A stretch of 7,492 bases of DNA from Desulfobacterales bacterium (GTDB lineage: Bacteria > Desulfobacterota > Desulfobulbia > Desulfobulbales > Desulfocapsaceae), in the NCBI GenBank assembly GCA_013042695.1, contig JABDPQ010000793.1, positions 1-7,492 of the forward strand, given 5' to 3'. Made by a program: the position numbers and the translations under genes. Numbering within the stretch: the stretch's first letter is position 1; every line of letters begins with the position of its first letter. The notes under the pieces are model-generated. The model saw nothing but the letters and a program-made list of their open reading frames with translations. It did no database searches and was not told the DNA's origin. Positions 1-6,004 of the stretch are shown here, piece by piece.

Positions 1-2
1 GT

Positions 3-575
3 TGTTCTGTATTTGGTATCCGTACTGTTGAAATTCTCAATTATCAGGTTTTGGAAAAGGACGGCAAATTCGATATCCGTCAATATGGAGACTATTGGGT
101 TGTCCGGACAGAGATTGACGGCGAGTACCGGAAAAGCACCGATGAGGGATTTAGGCTGCTGTTTGGTTACATTTCCGGAAAGAATAAGCGACAGGAAAAA
201 ATTGCCATGACTGGTCCTGTAATGCAACAGGAGAAGGGTGAGAAAATTGCCATGACCGGCCCTGTAATCCAGCAAAAAAGAGGAAAAAACTGGATAATGG
301 AGTTTGTGCTCCCCTCAAAATATAACAAGACACAACCACCAGAGCCTCTCGACCCTGAGGTGAGCATCGTCAAGGTACCAGGGTACAGGGCTGCGGCAAT
401 CAGTTATAGCGGCAACCTACGAGAAGAAAAGTACAATACCAAGATAAAGGAACTCCTTGATATTGTTACGATGAAAGGCCTGCAACCCATTGGCGAACCA
501 TTTTCTGCTGGATATGACCCACCCTGGACGCTGCCTTTTCTTAAAAGAAATGAAGTTCTCATTATTGTTGAGTAG
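3..575 (+). CDS. SOUL-family haem-binding protein, probable lipoprotein, 5' end outside window
   Basis: The frame is open from the first complete codon (TGT, Cys) to a TAG at 573-575, giving 190 visible residues. The start lies off the left edge; a TTG at 51 is in frame but falls inside the conserved N-terminal block (EILNYQVLEKDGKFDIRQY), so it is not the start. SOUL/HBP family features are the FDIRQY block, the IAMTGPV motif (here twice), a PSKY..T..PEPLDPEVSI segment, and the C-terminal YDPPWTLPFLKRNEVLI block. The visible sequence begins CSVFGIRTVE, and the preceding codon ends in GT (possibly Gly), which fits the cysteine of a lipoprotein signal peptide. That would place the protein in the envelope, but the signal peptide is not visible. 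Family members bind haem or related tetrapyrroles; the physiological role of bacterial members is poorly defined. It is convergent with the minus-strand operon and probably unrelated to it. Confidence 0.9.
   Translation, partial: CSVFGIRTVEILNYQVLEKDGKFDIRQYGDYWVVRTEIDGEYRKSTDEGFRLLFGYISGKNKRQEKIAMTGPVMQQEKGEKIAMTGPVIQQKRGKNWIMEFVLPSKYNKTQPPEPLDPEVSIVKVPGYRAAAISYSGNLREEKYNTKIKELLDIVTMKGLQPIGEPFSAGYDPPWTLPFLKRNEVLIIVE
195..284 (+). repeat. Two tandem 45-bp units encoding a duplicated IAMTGPV motif
   Basis: Units 195-239 and 240-284 encode EKIAMTGPVMQQEKG and EKIAMTGPVIQQKRG, 12 of 15 residues identical. The DNA of the two copies is also closely similar. From family knowledge, many SOUL proteins carry a similar doubled motif at this place, so this is probably an inherited in-frame duplication rather than an assembly artefact. 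Confidence 0.85.
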
Positions 576-759
576 TTCCGAGTCCCTTCGAGTGTGACGA
601 TTTGGCAAATGTCTATGACCAGATAAATTTATTAGGCTAACATCTATCTTATATTCATCTCCTGCCTGTGCCCCTTCAAATTCTGTCACTCAAAGGATTG
701 ATCCAAATCTGAGAAGAAAGGTGAGGTAAAAAGACTGCTCGTAACAATGTTAAGTGTTT

Positions 760-1416
760 TCAATGAGGAACTCTGACTATTGTAGCATATGTTTCCTTGA
801 TGATCTCCAATCCACTTTCAATATTAATTGCAATAGTCTTTTTGAGTTCCTCGAGGTCTTGTTTTTTTAGGGCTTCGATAATGAGACCATGCTCTTTATT
901 GAATTTTACGCAGTGCACTTTTTCACGTCGATAAATATTGAGTAAACTCTCCACTGACTCCCGCAAAATTCTGGCAATATTGCAGAGTTGAGGGAGATTT
1001 GAAGCATTATATATAAGAAAATGAAAATTGTTGTCTATGTGGTGATGATTCTTTGGGATCTTCTGCATGGCTGCATGGAGATCCTCAAGTTTGAGAATAT
1101 CATTATCTGTTATGTTTTCCATTGCTTCAACACCAAGTTTAACCTCTAAATCTATACGCAAATCATAAATATGAAGTATTTCCTTCTGGGTGGGAGGTGT
1201 CCCGACAATAGCGCCTTTATAAGGAATGTTTTTTATCAGTCCGGTTCGATCGAGTCTCATTAAAGCTTCCCTGATCGGACCGCGGCCGATGTTCAGTTCC
1301 TTTTCAAGATCGTATAAGATAAGACGGGAACCTGGGAGTTTTTCCCCCCTCAGGATCATATCCCGTATAATCTCATACGCTTTCAAAGATTTCATGGAAG
1401 ACTTAATAGTTTCCAC
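760..1416 (-). CDS. GntR-family transcriptional regulator, FadR/FCD subfamily
   Basis: This 218-residue protein is a usual length for a GntR/FCD regulator. Residues about 8-75 form the winged helix-turn-helix, with the signature GRGPIREALMRLDRTGL at 44-60. Residues about 80-210 form the all-helical FCD ligand domain, with YDLRIDLEVKLGVEAM at 84-99 and a D-x3-H pair at D128/H132. A third metal ligand is H176, but the position 22 residues later, normally His, is N198. The start is GTG at 1416, with AAGG a few bases upstream; an ATG 7 codons further in (MKSLKAYE) has no ribosome-binding site. It is the last gene of the minus-strand block, 63 bases after the aminotransferase, and most likely regulates that operon in response to the imported acid or a metabolite of it. 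Whether it represses or activates cannot be read from sequence, though repression is common in the subfamily. Confidence 0.93.
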   Translation of the reverse strand: METIKSSMKSLKAYEIIRDMILRGEKLPGSRLILYDLEKELNIGRGPIREALMRLDRTGLIKNIPYKGAIVGTPPTQKEILHIYDLRIDLEVKLGVEAMENITDNDILKLEDLHAAMQKIPKNHHHIDNNFHFLIYNASNLPQLCNIARILRESVESLLNIYRREKVHCVKFNKEHGLIIEALKKQDLEELKKTIAINIESGLEIIKETYATIVRVPH

Positions 1417-1422
1417 TGCGAT

Positions 1423-1437
1423 ACCTTTTTAAAAGGT
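1423..1437. promoter_or_regulatory. Perfect 7-1-7 palindrome covering the gntR ribosome-binding site
   Basis: ACCTTTT-T-AAAAGGT is a perfect inverted repeat around one central base. It ends 7 bases before the gntR GTG and contains its only Shine-Dalgarno-like AAGG. It could be an autoregulatory operator or, in RNA, mask the ribosome-binding site. With only a one-base centre, an RNA hairpin would have to open its middle pairs, so a DNA-protein site is the more natural reading. Confidence 0.35.
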
Positions 1438-1442
1438 TAAAA

Positions 1443-1453
1443 TGGTCATTCCA
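1443..1453. promoter_or_regulatory. Candidate FadR-type GntR operator upstream of gntR
   Basis: TGGTCATTCCA matches seven of the eight specified bases of TGGT-N3-ACCA, the core shared by FadR-subfamily operators (FadR, PdhR, LldR type). It lies 26 bases upstream of the gntR start in the aminotransferase-gntR gap. A similar TGGTCA half-site occurs on the minus strand at 7160-7165 in the dctP leader. An 11-base match like this can arise by chance, so this is only a candidate. Confidence 0.28.
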
Positions 1454-1479
1454 CTTATTTCACCCTGCGGGCATGATCA

Positions 1480-2661
1480 CTACGCTGAATTCTTGCGAGC
1501 GAACCGTTGCATGAAATCAGCGAGACTGGCGGCATCATCCTCAGTGATCCCATTGTACAAGCTCGCTCTAAGATAATCTCCCACTCCAAAGGGCGTAAGG
1601 GTGCGCAGTCCAACCATACCCTCGTTCCAGCTCTCAATGAGAAAATCGTCGGTTAAATCTTCGTCTCCCCCCTTGAGGTCGAACGGGATATTCATACGGC
1701 TTCTCCATGCGTTATCTTGCACAGGAGTGCCATAAAAACCACCGGAGTTATCAATGACATCGTAAAGAATGCGGCTTTTGGCGATGGAGCGGCGCTCGTT
1801 CTCTGCTACACCGCCTTCGCGCTCGAGCCAGTCCATAAGGTAACCAATGACTTCGATGTTGAAGGTCGCAGGAGTATTCCAAAGGTTGTCAGCCTCTAGA
1901 TTTGTTGTGTAATTAAAAACCCCAGGGCAGAGGGGAGATGCCTTGGCCTTTCCTAGAAGATCCCTACGCACAATCGTCAGGGTGACACCCGGGTGGCCTA
2001 TATTTTTCGATGCGCAGGCAAAGAGCACCCCAACGCAGTCGCCGTGCCAATCGATTGGTTTAGTTGTGATGTCGGAACTGGCATCAATGACCAGGGGAAT
2101 TTTCCGACGCGACTCCGGAATTTTGGGAAGCCGGTGATTCTCGATACCATTTACGGTCTCATTGGAACAAAGATAGACGAATTTGCTCTTGGGGTCGATC
2201 TTCTCTTCGGTCAGTTCAGGGAAGGTCGTATAACCTCCCAGAGAGTCCCTGCCATCAATGGTGTGGACGCTACAGTACCTCAGAGCTTCATCGCGAGCCC
2301 TCTCCGTCCACGTACCGTTAACAATATATGTTGCAATGTCCGACTTATCGTGGCAGAGGTTCAACGGCACAGCGACGAACTGCCCGTGGCCGCCGCCATG
2401 CGTGAAAAGCACCTCGTAGTCGTCCGGTATATCCATAACCCGTCTAACAGACGCTTTAGTGTGGTCGAGTATTTTTAAAAACTCCGGTGATCGATGTGAC
2501 AAGGCTAGAGAGGTGAGCCCGGGCTTTTTGAAGCTGGCAGCAATCTCGTCCTCGACAGCCTTTGGCAATGATGTGGGTCCAGGACTGAAGTTGATGAGCT
2601 TTACGGATGGGTTGGCCATGCTGAGCGACCCAACAAGGGCCGGATGGGTTTTCGCAGTCAT
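1480..2661 (-). CDS. SerC-like class V aminotransferase (phosphoserine aminotransferase family) with altered substrate site
   Basis: This 393-residue fold-type I PLP enzyme aligns with SerC over its whole length. Visible landmarks are INFSPGP at 23-29, SHRS at 55-58, GGGHGQFVAVPLNL at 89-102, GTW at 116-118, CSNETVNGIE at 165-174, the PLP-aspartate region IDASSD at 192-197, the Schiff-base lysine K219 in ASKNIGHPG, NTPATF at 262-267, and RASLYN at 365-370. H56, R57 and the carboxylate-binding R365 are kept. The GHR motif expected before the GG-x-RAS block, whose His-Arg helps hold the substrate phosphate in E. coli SerC, is replaced by TLTPFGVGDYL with about three extra residues. The substrate is therefore probably not phosphoserine; an amino or keto acid linked to the imported compound is inferred. 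The ATG at 2661 gives a 14-residue extension before M15 and has only a weak GGA upstream; M15 has no better site. No serA or serB is adjacent. Confidence 0.85.
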   Translation of the reverse strand: MTAKTHPALVGSLSMANPSVKLINFSPGPTSLPKAVEDEIAASFKKPGLTSLALSHRSPEFLKILDHTKASVRRVMDIPDDYEVLFTHGGGHGQFVAVPLNLCHDKSDIATYIVNGTWTERARDEALRYCSVHTIDGRDSLGGYTTFPELTEEKIDPKSKFVYLCSNETVNGIENHRLPKIPESRRKIPLVIDASSDITTKPIDWHGDCVGVLFACASKNIGHPGVTLTIVRRDLLGKAKASPLCPGVFNYTTNLEADNLWNTPATFNIEVIGYLMDWLEREGGVAENERRSIAKSRILYDVIDNSGGFYGTPVQDNAWRSRMNIPFDLKGGDEDLTDDFLIESWNEGMVGLRTLTPFGVGDYLRASLYNGITEDDAASLADFMQRFARKNSA

Positions 2662-2736
2662 TTTTTTGTTCCGAATTGTCTTTATGGAGAAAATTGGACC
2701 ATTATTCAGTCCGGGTAAATACGGGCTACAAGTGTT

Positions 2737-2802
2737 CTATCCACGAGGATGGCCAGGTGGCACAAGTTCTATATGCGAAAGCCGGGCAATCCCCTTGCTC
2801 AT
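2737..2802 (-). CDS. Short 21-codon ORF with good RBS, possible VOC-type gene remnant
   Basis: The ATG at 2802 follows AAGAGGT (2812-2818) with a 9-base spacer, the best ribosome-binding site in the distal half of the operon. The site starts two bases after the URO-D stop codon. The product begins MSKGIARLSHIELV and ends at a TAG after 21 codons. The GIARL.H.ELV pattern resembles the N-terminus of VOC (glyoxalase/extradiol dioxygenase) proteins, but the match stops there. The frame continues without another stop for 25 codons, straight into the aminotransferase ATG. It could be a decayed gene, a leader peptide that couples translation, or chance. Function unknown. Confidence 0.3.
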   Translation of the reverse strand: MSKGIARLSHIELVPPGHPRG

Positions 2803-2819
2803 TGTCACATTACCTCTTG

Positions 2820-3950
2820 TTAATCTGCCTTGAATGCGATTGCTGCCTTAAACATGGCTTCAACATTTTCCGGTGGCACATCACTCTGCATATTGTGAAC
2901 AGAACCGAGGACATAGCCACCGTTATGACCAAGGTCAGTTATTCTTTTTTTTACTTCTTTTTGAACATCAGCCACACTGCCAAAGGGCAATACTTGAAAA
3001 GTATCTATGGCCCCCCAAAAAATCAGTTTGTCCCCAAACCGTTTTTTCAGTTGATCGGTCTCCATACCTGCGGCGGTGGCCTGGACTGGATTCAAAATAT
3101 CAATACCTATTTCGATCATGTCATCGAGAATGTTGACGATAGAACCACAAGAGTGATGATAAATTTTTGCCTTGGTGAATTTCTTGATATGGGTGATGAG
3201 TTCTGCCTGGTACGGTTTAATCATTTCGCGGTATGAATCCGGGGACATGAGAGATGTGTTCTGCGCCCCCAGGTCGTCGGCAATCTGAACAACATCAAGA
3301 AAATCTCCAACCTCTTTGAGATAAAGTTCCGCACTTATTTTTCGGTGATCGACAATTTTTCTGATAATGGCATGTGCCATGTCCTTCTGCATGACCATAT
3401 CCAGGAGATACTCAGAGAGTCCTCTTAAATACCAGGCCTGCTCGAAGGTATTTCCCGGAGAGCCCATACAGCCAACCAAGGCGTACTTACCCTGGTCAAA
3501 TAAGGTTTGGGCATGTTCGCGTAGCCCTGAGTAATCAAATTCCTCTTTTGGGTCCGGCCAGGAATAGTTTTCGATATCATCGAGACTTTTGGCCTGTTGC
3601 AAAGGGTATGTGCACAAATTTGCATAGCCGTCGCTGATTTTTCTGCCAACGCCCCAGGAATCGAGAAAGACCTCATCTTCACCAAAAGGGCTCGCAGGTG
3701 CAAAGGCTTTGTTCTTTGGCCTTATGTGCCGTGTATCGATGTAAAAATGGCGGAGAATTTTTTCATCGACATAAACAGTCTGCCAGATGTGCGACATGAT
3801 CTTAGTGGGAATATCACGATAACCAAGAAATTTTTTTAGTTTTTCATAAGCAGGGATCATGAGTGTCGTCTGCCGACCACCCAGATCTATTGGTACGCGA
3901 TCAGGCTGTTCGTGATTCAACGCCGTTAATACTCTTTCTTTTCCATTCAT
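2820..3950 (-). CDS. Uroporphyrinogen decarboxylase (URO-D) family protein, MtaA/CmuA-like methyltransferase type
   Basis: The 376-residue protein has the URO-D TIM-barrel layout. Landmarks are MNGKERVLTALNHEQPDRVP at the N-terminus, the ADDLG segment at 224-228, HHSCGSIVNILDDMIEIGID at 265-284, ILNPVQ at 285-290, FWGAIDT at 311-317, LPFG at 321-324, and a C-terminal VHNMQSDVPPENV at 351-363. Members of this branch are not haem enzymes; those characterised (MtaA, CmuA) move methyl groups between corrinoid proteins and thiols, using zinc held by H-x-C and a later Cys. H266 and C268 fit that motif, but the expected last Cys position appears to be H352. It probably acts on the imported compound or a methyl group from it, but no corrinoid protein is encoded in the window, so this is inference. 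The ATG gives the canonical N-terminus; its ribosome-binding site is weak. It lies 102 bases after dctM and is the fourth gene of the block. Confidence 0.9.
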   Translation of the reverse strand: MNGKERVLTALNHEQPDRVPIDLGGRQTTLMIPAYEKLKKFLGYRDIPTKIMSHIWQTVYVDEKILRHFYIDTRHIRPKNKAFAPASPFGEDEVFLDSWGVGRKISDGYANLCTYPLQQAKSLDDIENYSWPDPKEEFDYSGLREHAQTLFDQGKYALVGCMGSPGNTFEQAWYLRGLSEYLLDMVMQKDMAHAIIRKIVDHRKISAELYLKEVGDFLDVVQIADDLGAQNTSLMSPDSYREMIKPYQAELITHIKKFTKAKIYHHSCGSIVNILDDMIEIGIDILNPVQATAAGMETDQLKKRFGDKLIFWGAIDTFQVLPFGSVADVQKEVKKRITDLGHNGGYVLGSVHNMQSDVPPENVEAMFKAAIAFKAD

Positions 3951-4052
3951 AATGATATTCAGTATCCGCTGATAGGGTGAATTACAGTTTGATTATGTTG
4001 TTCTAATAATCTGCATATCGCCCTGGTATTACCGAGGGTACCCGGCTATAAC

Positions 4053-5345
4053 TCACTGAAAAAAAGCATTAAGAACATTGGGCAGCCATAATGTCAGCCC
4101 TGGCAAATATGCTATGAGAAAGACAACTAATACACTGACAAAGACAAACGGTAGAGCGTTTACAGAGATTTCTTCCAGTGTGGCTCGCGCGACTCCAGAC
4201 GCAATAAACATATTTTCGCCAAGCGGCGGGGTGGCAAAACCGATTTCACAGCAGCAGACCAAAACAACACCAAAATGGATGGGGTCTACTCCTAAAGACA
4301 CCATAACAGGCAAAAGAACCGGCGTGACCAGCATTATGGTTGCCAGGGTTTCCATAAACATCCCCATGAACAAGAGGAAAAAGATTACCAAGGCCCATAT
4401 CATGTAGAGGTTATCAGTGAGATTCAAAAGTCCCTCGGCGATGAGGTCCGGTATGTTATTGATGGTCAGTAGCTGACCGAAGGCAAGCGCGGTGAACATG
4501 ATGATCAAAACACGGCCCGTTATCCATGTCGTGCTTTCCAGGGCCTTCATGACACCACTGAGTTCTATCTCCTTATAGATAAAAATACCGACAAAGAGGG
4601 TGTAAAAAATCGAAACAATGGCAGCTTCAGTAGGTGTAAAAAAACCGGTGTAGATTCCGCCCAGGATAATGATCGGAGTAAGAAGCGCCCAGAACCCTTC
4701 TTTCATGGTCACCACAACCAATTTTGCGGAAAGCTTTTTGCCGTCCCCTTCGTATTGTTTGCGCCTGGATATAAAATAGTTCATTGCCATGAGACCAACA
4801 GCCAGCATGACACCGGGGATAAATCCTGCAATGAAAAGATCCGCAATTGATTCCGATGCTGTGACACCATAGATAACCATGGGGATGCTTGGGGGAATGA
4901 CAACACCCAAGCCGCCGGATGATGAGGTAACGGCTCCTGCATAGCCTCGGTCATAGCCGTGACGGACCATTGCCGGTATCATCAACATACCCACCGCAGC
5001 AGTCGTTGCAGGGCCTGAGCCTGAGATGGCGCCAAAGAACAGACATGACAGTACCGTAGAGGCAGCCATACCGCCAGTAAAAGGACCGGCCAGTGCTTCC
5101 GCAACAGCAACCAGCCGTCTTGAAATTCCGGCTGACTGCATGAGCGCGCCTGAAAGGATAAAGGCGGGAAGCGCCATGATGGGAAAAGAATTAACCGATG
5201 TGTAGGCAATCTCAACAAGGCCTTCAAGCGGCTTGCCGCTGACAAGCATACCTCCCATTGCCGCAGCACCTAGAGACAAGGTGATGGGAGCTCCCAGAAA
5301 CAACAGCCCGATAAAGGTGACAAAAAGTACCGCAGTTACACTCAT
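4053..5345 (-). CDS. dctM: TRAP transporter large permease subunit DctM
   Basis: This 430-residue, strongly hydrophobic protein has about 12 membrane segments and the usual length of an unfused DctM. Family motifs are GSGPATTAAVG at 109-119, VIPPSIPMVIYGV at 149-161, LFIAGFIPG at 170-178, FTPTEAAIV at 236-244, and FATPPLGENMFIASG at 370-384. DctM forms the sodium-coupled transport path in the inner membrane and works with DctQ and the periplasmic DctP. Its ATG overlaps the dctQ stop (ATGA), with GGGGTG upstream inside dctQ, so the two are translationally coupled. It ends in TGA, followed by a 102-base gap before the URO-D gene. The subunit itself does not reveal the substrate. Confidence 0.96.
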   Translation of the reverse strand: MSVTAVLFVTFIGLLFLGAPITLSLGAAAMGGMLVSGKPLEGLVEIAYTSVNSFPIMALPAFILSGALMQSAGISRRLVAVAEALAGPFTGGMAASTVLSCLFFGAISGSGPATTAAVGMLMIPAMVRHGYDRGYAGAVTSSSGGLGVVIPPSIPMVIYGVTASESIADLFIAGFIPGVMLAVGLMAMNYFISRRKQYEGDGKKLSAKLVVVTMKEGFWALLTPIIILGGIYTGFFTPTEAAIVSIFYTLFVGIFIYKEIELSGVMKALESTTWITGRVLIIMFTALAFGQLLTINNIPDLIAEGLLNLTDNLYMIWALVIFFLLFMGMFMETLATIMLVTPVLLPVMVSLGVDPIHFGVVLVCCCEIGFATPPLGENMFIASGVARATLEEISVNALPFVFVSVLVVFLIAYLPGLTLWLPNVLNAFFQ

Positions 5346-5941
5346 GACGTCACCCCATTCTCGGGGTCTAGTTTTTCACTCACTTCAATTTTGTCAACAT
5401 CGATAATTTCCATTTTTAAAACGTACTTCATTATATTTACTTGAATAATCCGTATGTTCATCAGGGTAAAGGCTATTGGAAAAATCAAAAATACATATGC
5501 CATAACCCAGTCAAGAGTCGGAGAATACTCCGGATACTCAAACCCTTCTTTAATTACGTTGATACTGAAATAAATCATAGTCGTGTTAAAGGCAATCCAG
5601 ACAAGGTCAGACAGCACCGTCGAGATATTTCCTACGATTTTAGGAAAAATTTTGAACTGAAAGGTGACCCGATTATGAGCGGCGAGTCGCGCCGCAAATG
5701 TTGCACCAAAAAAGACAAACCATACAAAAGCAAATCGTGAGAGCTCTTCACCCCAGGGAAGGGATGCTGGCAAATCATATTTTTCAAAAAAAACAATATA
5801 ATGGGACAGAGTATCCATTAAGCCAAATACCAGCCTGAGAACTATCTGCAGAAAGAGTAGACACACAAAAAAAACCAGCAGGATCTGGCAGAGATAACTT
5901 TCTAAATTATCCAAAATTTTCAATGCTGTTTTGGCTCGCAT
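5342..5941 (-). CDS. dctQ: TRAP transporter small permease subunit DctQ
   Basis: The 199-residue protein has four predicted membrane segments at about 18-41, 69-86, 106-127 and 144-166. It carries the DctQ signature PWGEELSRFAFVWFVFFGA at 62-80, followed by R85 and H89 before the third segment. About 20 residues longer than many DctQ proteins, it has an acidic cytoplasmic-type tail and an extended loop (FFEKYDLPASLPWG) before the second segment. The ATG at 5941 is preceded by GGAG with a 6-base spacer. It lies 63 bases after dctP, across a strong hairpin, and overlaps dctM by 4 bases. It forms the membrane complex with DctM. Confidence 0.94.
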   Translation of the reverse strand: MRAKTALKILDNLESYLCQILLVFFVCLLFLQIVLRLVFGLMDTLSHYIVFFEKYDLPASLPWGEELSRFAFVWFVFFGATFAARLAAHNRVTFQFKIFPKIVGNISTVLSDLVWIAFNTTMIYFSINVIKEGFEYPEYSPTLDWVMAYVFLIFPIAFTLMNIRIIQVNIMKYVLKMEIIDVDKIEVSEKLDPENGVTS

Positions 5942-5964
5942 AAATGACTCCGATGTTTACACAG

Positions 5965-5991
5965 AACCTGCCCGCTAATAACGGGCAGGTT
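5965..5991 (-). promoter_or_regulatory. dctP-dctQ intergenic hairpin (mRNA stabiliser or partial terminator)
   Basis: AACCTGCCCG (5965-5974) and CGGGCAGGTT (5982-5991) are perfect 10-base arms around a 7-base loop. In the direction of transcription there is no U-run after the hairpin (it continues CTGTGT), so it is unlikely to stop transcription fully. Such hairpins after the binding-protein gene commonly protect its mRNA and give more DctP than DctQM. On the opposite strand it is followed by TTTT and could end antisense transcripts. Confidence 0.7.
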
Positions 5992-6004
5992 TTAAAAATC
6001 TGAC

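Noticed and set aside
576..759. Search for a bidirectional terminator between the convergent SOUL and gntR genes
   Set aside because: Only short palindromes are present (ATTTGGCAAAT at 600-610, ATAAATTTAT at 623-632), with no GC-rich stem followed by a T-run on either strand.
1993..2478. 161-codon plus-strand ORF antisense to the aminotransferase
   Set aside because: It lacks recognisable motifs and lies entirely within a gene whose minus-strand product is clearly conserved.
3951..4052. GGGTACCC palindrome and small stem in the dctM to URO-D gap, as a terminator or new promoter
   Set aside because: The stem is about five pairs with a bulge and no T-run, and no convincing -35/-10 pair was found, so read-through from dctM is the simpler view.
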